Below, piece by piece: positions 26,371 through 35,325 of a DNA stretch of 64,000 nucleotides. This stretch comes from Chloroflexota bacterium (GTDB lineage Bacteria > Chloroflexota > Anaerolineae > Aggregatilineales > Phototrophicaceae): contig JACAER010000034.1 in assembly GCA_013388745.1 (NCBI GenBank), positions 124,001-188,000 on the forward strand, in the 5' to 3' direction. Numbering within the stretch: the first letter of the stretch is position 1; each line of letters begins with the position of its first letter. The notes below the pieces were generated by a model. That model was given only the letters and a program-made list of their open reading frames with translations. It did no database searches and was not told the origin of the DNA. The position numbers were made by a program, and so were the translations under genes.

Positions 26371-27147
26371 TCACTCCTGCGGCGGGCCGGCCTCGCGCGC
26401 GCCGAGCGCGTCATCAACGGCCAGCAGCGTGCCGTTAATGTAGCTGGCGGCGTCGGACGCCAGAAAGACGACAGCCGCCGCGACTTCTTCGGCAGCGCCG
26501 AAACGTTTGCCGGGCAGGTAGGGCGTGAACTTGTCTTCACCCAGCGCCTGCATACTGGCGCGCAGCGCATCGGTGTAGATCAATCCCGGCGAAACGGTGT
26601 TAACACGGATATGGTGTTTGACCAGATCCATCGCCAGCGCGCGTGTCAGGCCTTCGAGCGCGTTTTTGGCGGCGATATACAGCGAACGGCGCGGAATCGC
26701 CAGCTTCGCCAGAATCGTGCTGATATGGATGATGGCGCCGCCCTGGCCAGCGGCGATCATCTGGCGGGCGGCGATCTGGCTCAACAAAAACGGCCCACGC
26801 ACGATGGCGTTAAACATGTGATCAAATTCTTCGAGCGTGACATCCAGAAAATCCTGGCGGTTGCCGGGGGAAGCATTATGCACAACCACGCGCAGGGGGC
26901 CGGCTTCGGCGGCGATCGTGTCCATCATACGGCGTATGTCGTGCTCGCTGCCTATATCGGCCTGCACAGGCAGCGCGCGCCCGCCTGCCGCTTTGATCTG
27001 CGCTGTAACCTGGTCTGCGCCGCTCTGGTCTGCGCGATAGTTGACGATCACCAACGCGCCGCGCCGCGCGAATTCCAGCGCGCTGGCCGCGCCGATGCCG
27101 CGCGAAGCCCCCGTGACCAACACCACGCGATCTGCAAAATCATTCAT
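26371..27147 (-). CDS. Short-chain dehydrogenase/reductase
   Basis: 258 residues. NAD(P)-binding TGASRGIGAAS, NASPG in place of the usual NNAG, catalytic Ser region HISTILA, and YIAAK (YxxxK) are all present. It ends with the INGTLLAVDDALG loop. Its start overlaps the LLM gene by 4 bases, so it is the last gene of the Mch-ABM-LLM-SDR group. The substrate is unknown. Confidence 0.9.
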   Translation of the reverse strand: MNDFADRVVLVTGASRGIGAASALEFARRGALVIVNYRADQSGADQVTAQIKAAGGRALPVQADIGSEHDIRRMMDTIAAEAGPLRVVVHNASPGNRQDFLDVTLEEFDHMFNAIVRGPFLLSQIAARQMIAAGQGGAIIHISTILAKLAIPRRSLYIAAKNALEGLTRALAMDLVKHHIRVNTVSPGLIYTDALRASMQALGEDKFTPYLPGKRFGAAEEVAAAVVFLASDAASYINGTLLAVDDALGAREAGPPQE

Positions 27148-27965
27148 GCCAATGCCTCTTTTACGCTGCCGAGCATGGCGAGCAGAGCGTCAGGGTTATC
27201 TTCCCAGGTGACGATCAGCAGGCTGTCCATGCGGCTGGTCTGCTGGCGGACACGCGCTGTCCATGCAGCGAAATCTTCGGATGCGGCGACTTCGCCCGCG
27301 CCGCCGTCCTGCTGTACGGCTTTGCTCAAGGCGCTGGCCGCTTCGGCAGCCGTCGGCGGGTGTTCGCCGCAGATCAGCTTAAGCGGGCGTCCATCCGCCG
27401 CCGCGCGAACAGCCTGTATGGTCGCTTCATCGGTGCCCGTCCAGACAGCATCGGCATGGCGGGCGGCCATCTCCAGCATTTTCGCGCCGCGCGCCGCAAC
27501 ATGCAGCGGCGGGATACTGTCCACGCGCACCATAAGCTGCGCCTCTTTGAGTTGAAACACTGTGCCCTGCCACGTGACTTTTTCGCCGCCGAGCAGGTGG
27601 CGCGTGAGAGTGATGGCCTCCTGCACGGTTTGTACGGGCTGCGGGCGCGACAGACCGATGGGGTCGAGCACGAGCGAACCGCCCGCTACGTAGCATAATG
27701 CGGCGCGCTCGCCGCTCATCTGGTGCAGCGTAGCCAGCGCGGCGGCGGTCATCGCCGGGTGGCGCGTGTAGGGGTTGGTGACCACGCCCAGACGGATGCG
27801 GCTGGTTTTGTCCGCGATCAAGCCCAGTACCGTGAACGGATCCACCATGAAGCCTTCGTCCGACAGCCAGAGCGTATCGTAGCCCAAACGCTCGGCTTCG
27901 GCGGCGACACGCACCAGCGCGCGCACGCCCACATGGGGGATGATCTGGAGGGCGATGGGTATCAT
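27144..27965 (-). CDS. LLM-class (luciferase-like) oxidoreductase, F420-dependent type
   Basis: 273 residues from the ATG at 27965 (MIPIALQIIPHVGV); upstream codons are out of family. The bacterial-luciferase-like barrel is visible: ERLGYDTLWLSDEG, RIRLGVVTNPYTRHP, and IPPLHVAARGAKMLEMAARHADAVW. The VTNPYTRHPAM block recalls F420-dependent methylene-H4MPT reductase (Mer) and its relatives. It lies two genes downstream of the Mch homologue, so a pterin-linked one-carbon reaction is possible but not shown. A related but distinct LLM gene is at 34284. Confidence 0.8.
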   Translation of the reverse strand: MIPIALQIIPHVGVRALVRVAAEAERLGYDTLWLSDEGFMVDPFTVLGLIADKTSRIRLGVVTNPYTRHPAMTAAALATLHQMSGERAALCYVAGGSLVLDPIGLSRPQPVQTVQEAITLTRHLLGGEKVTWQGTVFQLKEAQLMVRVDSIPPLHVAARGAKMLEMAARHADAVWTGTDEATIQAVRAAADGRPLKLICGEHPPTAAEAASALSKAVQQDGGAGEVAASEDFAAWTARVRQQTSRMDSLLIVTWEDNPDALLAMLGSVKEALA

Positions 27966-27975
27966 ACAGTCGCTT

Positions 27976-28281
27976 TCAGGTAGCCCGAAGGGTGCTGGCG
28001 ACCACCTCATACTCGAAGCCTTCGCAGTTGACAAATTCCTCGTCGCCCATCTGCGCATCGAGTTCCTGCTGCAAGGCGGCGGGGAACGACTTCCAATCGG
28101 CCATTGTTTCCCAGTGGATGGCGATTAAGACTTCGCCGGGCGTTTTGAGGTTGACCCAGATTTCTTTCTCGACGAAACCCCGATGTTGGCGCAAAGCCGG
28201 CGTCCAGAGTTGGGCATTTTTCTCCAAAAATGTCGCCACTTTTTCGGGATTCATGCGGAAACGCAGCAGTTCAACCACCAT
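27976..28281 (-). CDS. Small ABM-fold (antibiotic biosynthesis monooxygenase-like) protein
   Basis: 101 residues with the dimeric ferredoxin-like ABM pattern: LLRFRMNPEKVATFLEKNAQLWTPALRQHRGF, then EVLIAIHWETMADW. I believe it fits the uncharacterised TIGR03792-like family. It may oxidise or simply bind a small ligand. It sits 2 bases from the Mch homologue and 10 from the LLM gene, which points to a shared pathway. Confidence 0.72.
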   Translation of the reverse strand: MVVELLRFRMNPEKVATFLEKNAQLWTPALRQHRGFVEKEIWVNLKTPGEVLIAIHWETMADWKSFPAALQQELDAQMGDEEFVNCEGFEYEVVASTLRAT

Positions 28282-28283
28282 AA

Positions 28284-29270
28284 TTAGTATTTCCTCACCC
28301 CAAAAAAGGACTCGGTGAGCACCCGCTCGTTGATCTCGCCAGCGCTGAAGGTGCGCCCGCTGCTCAGGTTGTTGAGATGCACGACGGCGGGCGAATGCAG
28401 ATCGAGCGGGATCTGATAAAAGTCGCGGTTAGCGGCTTCGAAAATTTCGATAAAGGGCTGGCCGTAAGCGCGGCTGGCTTTGGCGACCACTTTGTGCGCA
28501 AGCTGCTGGACAAAAGCGTCGTCGGGGTGGCGCAGATAAAAGGTGGCTTCGCCGCCGTACAGCAGCACATCATTAATGCGCCCCATCGCGATCAGGTCGT
28601 CGTCGATCAGCGGCGGCAGCACGCAAAAGCCCTGCGCAGAAAAAATCGTGTCCATCGCCAGCCCTTCTTCTTCCAGCCGGTGAATGGTCTGCTCGACAAT
28701 GCGCGCCGCGACCTGCACGGCACACACCAGGCTGGCATTGGGGGCGACCAGGATATACAGATTTTCCGGCGCGATGTTGCAGGCGACCGCGATGCTTTCG
28801 GCCCAACTGGCGCGCACGGGTTCGCGCGTCTGGATGGCGATCACGGCTTCGTGATAGTGGTCGCGATACGTGATGTGAGCAAAATGGGTGTCGGGCTGGC
28901 TGTTCAGCGCGCGCGCGGGGCCGGCCAGAATCGGCGCGAAATCGCCGGCTTCCAGCCGCCAACCGGCGATCTGCGAGGCGCAGCAGGCCAGCAGCGGCGC
29001 ATCGACCATGACACGCACAGCCGGCAGGAGCATATTGTTGATGGGGTAGGGGAAGGTCTCATAAGAAAATTCGCCCAGCCCGCCCAGGGTGATGAGCGTG
29101 TAGTAACGGGCGGCGACCCAACTGCCAGGCGCGCGCTGGCCCATGTCGATGACCGTCGCGCCGTTATCCAGCCGCGAGACCAGCACACCCATCGCGGCGG
29201 GGCCGGCCAGAATCTCGCGCACCAGCCGCATGGCTTCTTTGTTGATGCTGATTGTGCCTGTATCGAACAT
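28284..29270 (-). CDS. mch: Methenyltetrahydromethanopterin cyclohydrolase (Mch) homologue
   Basis: 328 residues, usual Mch length is about 315-325. Family blocks can be followed along the whole length: NGATVIDMGQRAPGSW (36-51), SQIAGWRLEAGDF, LAGPARAL, PENLYILVAPNASLV, YGQPFIEIFEAANRDFY and the C-terminal LSSGRTFSAGEIN. The Arg-Glu pair described as catalytic in archaeal Mch appears as RIVE (Arg190, Glu193). Mch interconverts methenyl- and formyl-H4MPT in the cytoplasm of methanogens and some methylotrophs. No Fae, Mtd, Ftr or Fwd gene is in the window, so the pathway, or whether H4MPT is the substrate, is open. Confidence 0.85.
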   Translation of the reverse strand: MFDTGTISINKEAMRLVREILAGPAAMGVLVSRLDNGATVIDMGQRAPGSWVAARYYTLITLGGLGEFSYETFPYPINNMLLPAVRVMVDAPLLACCASQIAGWRLEAGDFAPILAGPARALNSQPDTHFAHITYRDHYHEAVIAIQTREPVRASWAESIAVACNIAPENLYILVAPNASLVCAVQVAARIVEQTIHRLEEEGLAMDTIFSAQGFCVLPPLIDDDLIAMGRINDVLLYGGEATFYLRHPDDAFVQQLAHKVVAKASRAYGQPFIEIFEAANRDFYQIPLDLHSPAVVHLNNLSSGRTFSAGEINERVLTESFFGVRKY

Positions 29271-29306
29271 GGGCGTTCCTAAAATCTATATTTTCAGGTC
29301 TTTTAT

Positions 29307-29326
29307 GGGCGCTCTAGGGAGCGCCC
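29307..29326. terminator. Hairpin between the E2 gene and the Mch gene
   Basis: GGGCGCTC (29307-29314) pairs with GAGCGCCC (29319-29326), loop TAGG, in the 69-base gap. A T-run follows only in the plus direction (29335-29341), where no gene precedes it. On the minus strand it may attenuate or separate the dehydrogenase and Mch parts. Confidence 0.45.
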
Positions 29327-29339
29327 CGGCAACATTTTT

Positions 29340-30032
29340 TTAGGGTAATTGCTCCCACGCGCTGGCGTCGCCCATGAAGGCGTTCAGGTCGCGCAGGAAG
29401 GCCGACGGGACAGCGCCATCGATGAAACGATGGTCAAAATTGACGCTGAAACGCGCGAATTCGCGAATGGCGATTTGCCCCTCGAAAACAGCGGGTTTGG
29501 CGATGGCCGCGCCCACCAGCAGAATCGCGCTCTGCGGCGGCGGCGGCAGCGGGAAACCGCCTTCAATGCCGTACATGCCGAGATTGCTCACGGTGAACGT
29601 GCCGCCTTCCATATCGGGCAGCGTCAGTTTGCGCGCGCGGCTGCGTGCGACGCGCTCCTGTATGGCCTGATCGAGTTCGCTCAGGGTTAACTGGTCAGCT
29701 TTGGGGATGACGACGACGATCAGGCCATCGGGCACAGCCACCGCCATGCCCAGATTCACCACGTCGTAAATCAGCAGTTGGTTTTCGACCAGTTCGGCGC
29801 TGAGCAGCGGGTGCGCGGGCAGGGCGCGCGATACCGCCGCCATCATCATGACATTGAAGGACAGGCCGCGTTCACGCCGTTTTTGCTGCAAGACGGTCAC
29901 ATCAATTTCGCGGTTGACCTGACTCAGCGCGGCGGTTTGCGTCACTGCCGGCATAGTCTTGAGCATGACTTTTTGGGGCTGGGTCAGCCGGCGTGTTTCT
30001 TTGACCGGCAGCCCGCGCGGCGATTCAGTCAC
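29340..30032 (-). CDS. 2-oxoacid dehydrogenase E2 catalytic domain only
   Basis: 230 residues starting at GTG. It is the chloramphenicol-acetyltransferase-like core of E2 proteins with the catalytic NFDHRFIDGA motif (His201, Asp205) and SNLGMYGIEGGFP. It transfers the acyl group from dihydrolipoamide to CoA. The lipoyl domain is encoded separately just upstream and no peripheral-subunit-binding domain is present, unlike ordinary E2, so E1/E3 binding must be different. Last gene of the E1-alpha/E1-beta/lipoyl/E2 set. Confidence 0.9.
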   Translation of the reverse strand: MTESPRGLPVKETRRLTQPQKVMLKTMPAVTQTAALSQVNREIDVTVLQQKRRERGLSFNVMMMAAVSRALPAHPLLSAELVENQLLIYDVVNLGMAVAVPDGLIVVVIPKADQLTLSELDQAIQERVARSRARKLTLPDMEGGTFTVSNLGMYGIEGGFPLPPPPQSAILLVGAAIAKPAVFEGQIAIREFARFSVNFDHRFIDGAVPSAFLRDLNAFMGDASAWEQLP

Positions 30033-30034
30033 GG

Positions 30035-30277
30035 CTATCCCTCGTCAATAATACACAGCACCGTGCCGACTTCGATCTCTTCTGTGCCTTCGGCAATCAG
30101 AATTTTGGCAAGCACACCGCTGACTGGCGCTTCGAGTTCGCTGGTGATTTTTTCGGTTTCGACATCGGCGATAATTTCGCCCTGCGTCACGGCGTCGCCT
30201 TCCTGCTTATGCCATTTGGCCAGGCTGCCGGTTTCCATCGTGAGACCCCATTTGGGGAGAATGACTTCAGTTGCCAT
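30035..30277 (-). CDS. Stand-alone lipoyl-domain protein
   Basis: 80 residues, exactly one biotinyl/lipoyl domain. The swinging-arm lysine is Lys43 in VETEKITSE. Start MATEVILPKWGLTM is typical of E2 N-termini. It lies 12 bases after the E1-beta stop and 2 bases before the E2 core. It should carry acyl groups between E1 and the separate E2 core. Confidence 0.92.
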   Translation of the reverse strand: MATEVILPKWGLTMETGSLAKWHKQEGDAVTQGEIIADVETEKITSELEAPVSGVLAKILIAEGTEEIEVGTVLCIIDEG

Positions 30278-30289
30278 CGTCTATATCCT

Positions 30290-31263
<974 letters not shown>

Positions 31264-31267
<4 letters not shown>

Positions 31268-32235
31268 CGCGGTGCTACCTCCCATCCGACGTACACATTG
31301 GCTGTCGCTTTCGCCAGATCGGGCGGCGGACTTTCCAGCGCGAAGGCGATCCATTGTTCGACTTCGGCTTCGACTTCGGCCTTGATCTGTGCCAGCGCGG
31401 CCTCGTCGGCAATGCCGTGTTTGAGCATGTAATCGCGCGCCAGTTTCATCGGCTCATGTTCTTCTTTCCAGTAGCGAATTTCCACTTCCGGGCGGAATTC
31501 GCCGCTGAAAATGCCCTGCCAGCGCCAGGTTTTGTATTCGATGAAGAAGGGGCCTTTGCCCTGCCGAATCCAATCGACGGCTTCCGCCGTGACGCGCGCT
31601 GCCTCGACCACATCGTTGCCATCGACCTGCACGGCCTGCATCTTATAGGCGCAGGCGAATTCGTACAGGTTTTCGGTGGCGTGGCTGGCGCCGACGGCGG
31701 TGGAAATGGCATAGCCGTTGTTGACGCAGCAGTACAGCACAGGCAGTTTCCACGTCGCGGCCAGATTCAGGCTTTCGTGCCATTCGCCGCGCCCGGACGT
31801 GCCGTCGCCGATAATGACAGCGGCCAGATCATCGCGTTTTTGCATCTTGTAGGCCAGCGCGACGCCTAAGGCCGTGACCATCATCGAGCCTTCGACCGCG
31901 TTATCGCCAAAATTGCCGACAGAAGGGTCTGCCGAATGCAGCGAACCGCCTTTGCCGCTGCATACGCCGGTGGCTTTGCCGAAGAGTTCGGCCATGATTT
32001 TTTGGCCGGGCGTGCCCGCCAGCACCAGCAGCCCGTGCGCGCGGTGATCGGGGAAAAAGGCATCGCTGTGGCGCAGCGCGTTGGCGATGGCGGCCTGCAC
32101 TGCTTCCTGCCCCAACCCTGTATGCAGCATGCCCGGCACATTGCCCTTTTTGAATTCGCGCTCCAGCCCTTGCTCGAAAGCGCGCACCACCCACATATTG
32201 CGATACAGCTTTAAAACCAGTTCGGCATCCATCAT
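31264..32235 (-). CDS. TPP-dependent 2-oxoacid/acetoin dehydrogenase E1, alpha subunit
   Basis: 323 residues. The TPP-binding motif is GDGTSGRGEWHESLN with VNNGYAIST, preceded by HRAHGLLVLAG and CSGKGGSLH. First gene of the unit. The E3 subunit is not in the window. A candidate promoter and a motif shared with the M20 gene lie upstream, next to the XRE-cupin regulator. Confidence 0.95.
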
Positions 32236-32357
32236 TGCACTGCCTTTTTTAAAGAACTAAGGCGACGAAAAAATGCGGCTGTGCGCCGGCTTCTCGGCTG
32301 CCTATGCCTGTGAACTGAGCCTACATCGATTGTCAACTTTGTGCAGTTTTACTTTAT

Positions 32358-32398
32358 AGAGTACCGTTTCAATCTGGGCTTGTCAACTATACTACACA
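32358..32398 (-). promoter_or_regulatory. Promoter region of the E1-alpha operon with candidate operator
   Basis: On the minus strand TTGACA (32386-32381), 17 bases and TACTCT (32363-32358). The -35 is overlapped by TGTGTAGTATAGTTGACA (32398-32381). The core TGTAGTATAGTT recurs at 33058-33069 on the plus strand before the M20 gene. A second TTGACA lies at 32336-32331. The rest of the 243-base interval shows nothing else I can name. Confidence 0.45.
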
Positions 32399-32478
32399 CA
32401 TTCAAGTGTAACTGTACAAATCGTGCCCATTTTTGAAATGGTTGTGACCTGCCGAGTGGCCCCAAGAAAAATGAGCGC

Positions 32479-33018
32479 CTAGAAAATGGGCGGCGTGATG
32501 ACCGAAAGATAACGCACGGTTTTATCACCGCGCTGGGCGATTTTTTGCAGCAGCGCGCCTTCAAAGTACACGCTGTCACCCGCTTCCAGTACATAGGTTT
32601 CGCCGGCGATTCTAACTTCCAGTTGGCCTTCCAGCACCAGGATGCATTCTTCGGTGTTGCTGTGGTAAACCAACTGCACTTCGCCGCGTCCCGGCTTGAG
32701 TTCGGCCAGGATGATTTCCATTTTGCGGCTGAGATTGGGCGTCAGCAGTTCATAGGTCAGATTGCTTTTGGGAAGCGTCAGCTTGCGGCGTTCGTGGCGG
32801 CGCACTACGGGACTGAGATTGTCTTCTTCGAGGAAAAAATAGAACGTGGGCACATTGAGCGCTTTGCTGATTTTGCGCAGCGACTCGATGGAAGGCACAG
32901 AGACTTTGCGCTCCACCTGGCTGATGTAGCTGGCGGTTAAGTCGGACTGTTCGGCCAGCTCCCGCAGGCTCATGTTCAATTCGGTGCGTCGCTGTCTGAT
33001 CTTATCGCCGATTTCCAT
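32479..33018 (-). CDS. XRE-family regulator with C-terminal cupin sensor
   Basis: 179 residues: an N-terminal helix-turn-helix (SLRELAEQSDLTASYISQVE, residues 17-36, with the rest to about 60) and a C-terminal cupin (HSNTEECILVLEGQLEVRI, then EAGDSVYFEG). This layout is common for regulators of amine, polyamine or small-acid catabolism in which the cupin binds the effector. It sits between the minus dehydrogenase/Mch unit and the plus M20/molybdenum hydroxylase unit, and may control both. Confidence 0.92.
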   Translation of the reverse strand: MEIGDKIRQRRTELNMSLRELAEQSDLTASYISQVERKVSVPSIESLRKISKALNVPTFYFFLEEDNLSPVVRRHERRKLTLPKSNLTYELLTPNLSRKMEIILAELKPGRGEVQLVYHSNTEECILVLEGQLEVRIAGETYVLEAGDSVYFEGALLQKIAQRGDKTVRYLSVITPPIF

Positions 33019-33057
33019 AATCTGGTGTGTAGTTTATTTTCAATTTTATGCCCATAT

Positions 33058-33073
33058 TGTAGTATAGTTAAAC
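33058..33073 (+). promoter_or_regulatory. Second copy of the TGTAGTATAGTT motif, before the M20 gene
   Basis: TGTAGTATAGTTAAAC at 33058-33073 contains TATAGT (33063-33068), a plausible -10 for the gene at 33117. A weaker relative, TGTGTAGTTTA, is at 33026-33036. The same core lies before the E1-alpha gene on the other strand. It may be the regulator's operator, or simply a conserved -10 region. Confidence 0.4.
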
Positions 33074-33116
33074 ATCATCCCGCAAATTTTTATGTTTTCG
33101 CCGGGTAAGGGTTTTT

Positions 33117-34271
33117 ATGACGGCCAATACTGATTCTGCCTTAACTGCCTTTTTACAGCGGCTCGTGCAGCAGCGTTCGCTATCGGGCGAGGAACAGGCC
33201 GTGATCGCGCTGGCCGAGCGCGAGATGCGCGCCCTGGGCTTTGCGCGCGTGTTCACCGACGCCAACGGCAGCCTGATCGGCGTGGTGGAAGGCGCAGCGC
33301 CAGGGCCGACGCTGCTGCTGGACGCGCACGGCGACACCGTAGGCATCACCGCGCCAGAAGCCTGGACGCATGACCCGTTCGCGGCGCAGATCGCCGAGGG
33401 GCGCGTGTACGGGCGTGGCACGGCGGACATGAAAGGCGCGCTGGCCGCGATGATCTACGCGGCAGGCACGCTTGACCGCCAGCGCATCGCCGGCAAAGTC
33501 GCCGTAAGTGTCACCGTGATGGAAGAAGTCATGGAAGGCATCGCGCTGCAAACGGTGCTCGACACACTGAAACCCGATTTTGTCGTGATCGGCGAATCGA
33601 CTGATTTGAACCTGAATCACGGCGGGCGCGGGCGCGCGGAAATCCGTCTGGAAGCCATCGGCAGGCCCGCGCATTCTTCCAACCCGCAGGCAGGCATTAA
33701 CGCCGTTCACCGCATGCTGCCGGCCATACACGCCATTGAAGCGCTGCCGCCGCGCGCCGATGCCTTTCTGGGCAAGGGCATTATGGCGCTGACCGACATC
33801 ATCTCCGACCCCTATCCCGGCTACTCTGTGATTCCAGGCCGCTGCACGGTGACGTATGACCGGCGGCTGCTGGCGGGCGAAAGCATCGAGTCGCTGACGC
33901 GCGAACTGCAAGCGCTGCCGGCGCTGCGCGAGGTGGGCGTGCAGGTCGTCACGGGCGAGCATACGACGTATACAGGAGCAGTGCTGCGCGCGCCCAAATT
34001 TTTCCCCGCCTGGAAATTCGAGGCGGCGCATCCGTTTGTACAGGCGGCGTTGAACGGGCTGCGCGCGGCGGGGCTGACCCCGGCATTGGGGGCGTACAGC
34101 TTTTGCACCAACGCCGCCGCCAGCGCGGGAATGTATGGCATTCCGACGGTAGGCTTTGGGCCGTCGCAAGAAACAATGGCGCACATCATCGACGAGTACG
34201 TCGAAATCGCGCATTTGTCAGCCGCGGCGCGCGGCTATAGCGGCATAATCTACAGCGTTCTGAAACAGTGA
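33117..34271 (+). CDS. M20-family metallohydrolase, YgeY-like
   Basis: 384 residues. Di-zinc ligands are visible: DAHGDTVGI (His, Asp), GRGTADMKG (bridging Asp), VMEEVMEG (catalytic Glu), and MAHIIDEYV (late His). The dimerisation lid contains RPAHSSNPQAGINA. As I recall, YgeY, an M20 member linked to selenium-dependent hydroxylase loci, has this layout, and the downstream YgfM-, XdhD- and SsnA-like genes support it. It hydrolyses an N-acyl or carbamoyl-type bond; the exact substrate is unknown. Confidence 0.87.
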   Translation: MTANTDSALTAFLQRLVQQRSLSGEEQAVIALAEREMRALGFARVFTDANGSLIGVVEGAAPGPTLLLDAHGDTVGITAPEAWTHDPFAAQIAEGRVYGRGTADMKGALAAMIYAAGTLDRQRIAGKVAVSVTVMEEVMEGIALQTVLDTLKPDFVVIGESTDLNLNHGGRGRAEIRLEAIGRPAHSSNPQAGINAVHRMLPAIHAIEALPPRADAFLGKGIMALTDIISDPYPGYSVIPGRCTVTYDRRLLAGESIESLTRELQALPALREVGVQVVTGEHTTYTGAVLRAPKFFPAWKFEAAHPFVQAALNGLRAAGLTPALGAYSFCTNAAASAGMYGIPTVGFGPSQETMAHIIDEYVEIAHLSAAARGYSGIIYSVLKQ

Positions 34272-34283
34272 GGGGAAAACACA

Positions 34284-35306
34284 ATGGCGCAGCGCATGGC
34301 TCTGTATATGCAGGACAAACACCCGATAGCGTATGAGATCGAAATGGCGCAGTACGCCGAGTCCAAAGGTTTTTCCGAAATCTGGCAGGCCGATACGCGG
34401 CTGGCGCGTGACTGCGTGGTGCTGATGAGTGCGCTGCTTTCCAACACGAAACGGCTGCGCTTCGGCTCTGGCGTGCTGCCGATCTGGACGCGCAACCCCG
34501 CCGTGATCGCCGCAACCTGGAGCACGATGTGGGAGATGGCCGGCAAGGTCGATGGGCAAAGCCGTGTCATGCTGGGGCTGGGCGCGTGGTGGGAGCCGAT
34601 CGCCGGGCGCGTGGGCGTAGAACGGCGCAAACCGCTGCAAGCCATGCGCGAACATGTCGAAGCGATTCGTCAATTATTTACGATGCAAGAGGTTACTTAT
34701 GCCGGCGAATTTGTTAAACTGGAGCGCGTCAAGCTGGATGTGGCCTACGGCGATTTGTCGCCGCGCGACATCCCGATTTACATCGGCGCGACCGGCCCGC
34801 AAATGCTGGAACTGACGGGCGAAATCTGCGATGGTGTGGTGCTGAACTACGTAGTTTCGGTAGACTATATTCGCGGCGCCATTGAACTGGTGCGCAAAGG
34901 CGCGCAAAAAGCCGGCAAAACTATCGCCGAAATTGATCGCCCGGAGCTGCTGGTCTGTTCGCTTTCGGACGACGACCCGCAGGCGGCCATGCTGATGGGC
35001 AAAACGCTGGTCGCCTACTATCTGGGCACGGAACCGCACATCATGAAAGCCAGCAATGTAGACGAAGACTTGATTAAAAAAGTGCAGGAAATCGTCGGCT
35101 GGCCCGCCACCGAAGACGCTTACCGCCGCGCCGCCGCCATCATTCCCGATGCGGTGGTGCGCAACCTGATGGCGGTGGGCACAGCACAGCAGTGCCGCGA
35201 CAAAGTGGCCGAATATATCGACGCCGGCGTCACCTGCCCCATCCTCTACCCGATGATGGACGATATTAAAGCGGTGATCGACGCCTTCGCTGATTGGACG
35301 CCTTAA
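34284..35306 (+). CDS. LLM-class F420-type oxidoreductase, Mer-like
   Basis: 340 residues. The barrel shows [35 protein letters not shown], and a long [19 protein letters not shown] / [10 protein letters not shown] region that reads like F420-dependent methylene-H4MPT reductase (Mer) or glucose-6-phosphate dehydrogenase relatives. It lies 12 bases after the M20 gene and 19 bases before the YgfM-like gene. Flavin versus F420 use and substrate are undetermined. Confidence 0.84.
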   Translation: MAQRMALYMQDKHPIAYEIEMAQYAESKGFSEIWQADTRLARDCVVLMSALLSNTKRLRFGSGVLPIWTRNPAVIAATWSTMWEMAGKVDGQSRVMLGLGAWWEPIAGRVGVERRKPLQAMREHVEAIRQLFTMQEVTYAGEFVKLERVKLDVAYGDLSPRDIPIYIGATGPQMLELTGEICDGVVLNYVVSVDYIRGAIELVRKGAQKAGKTIAEIDRPELLVCSLSDDDPQAAMLMGKTLVAYYLGTEPHIMKASNVDEDLIKKVQEIVGWPATEDAYRRAAAIIPDAVVRNLMAVGTAQQCRDKVAEYIDAGVTCPILYPMMDDIKAVIDAFADWTP

Positions 35307-35325
35307 AAGAAAAGAAAGGAACATC

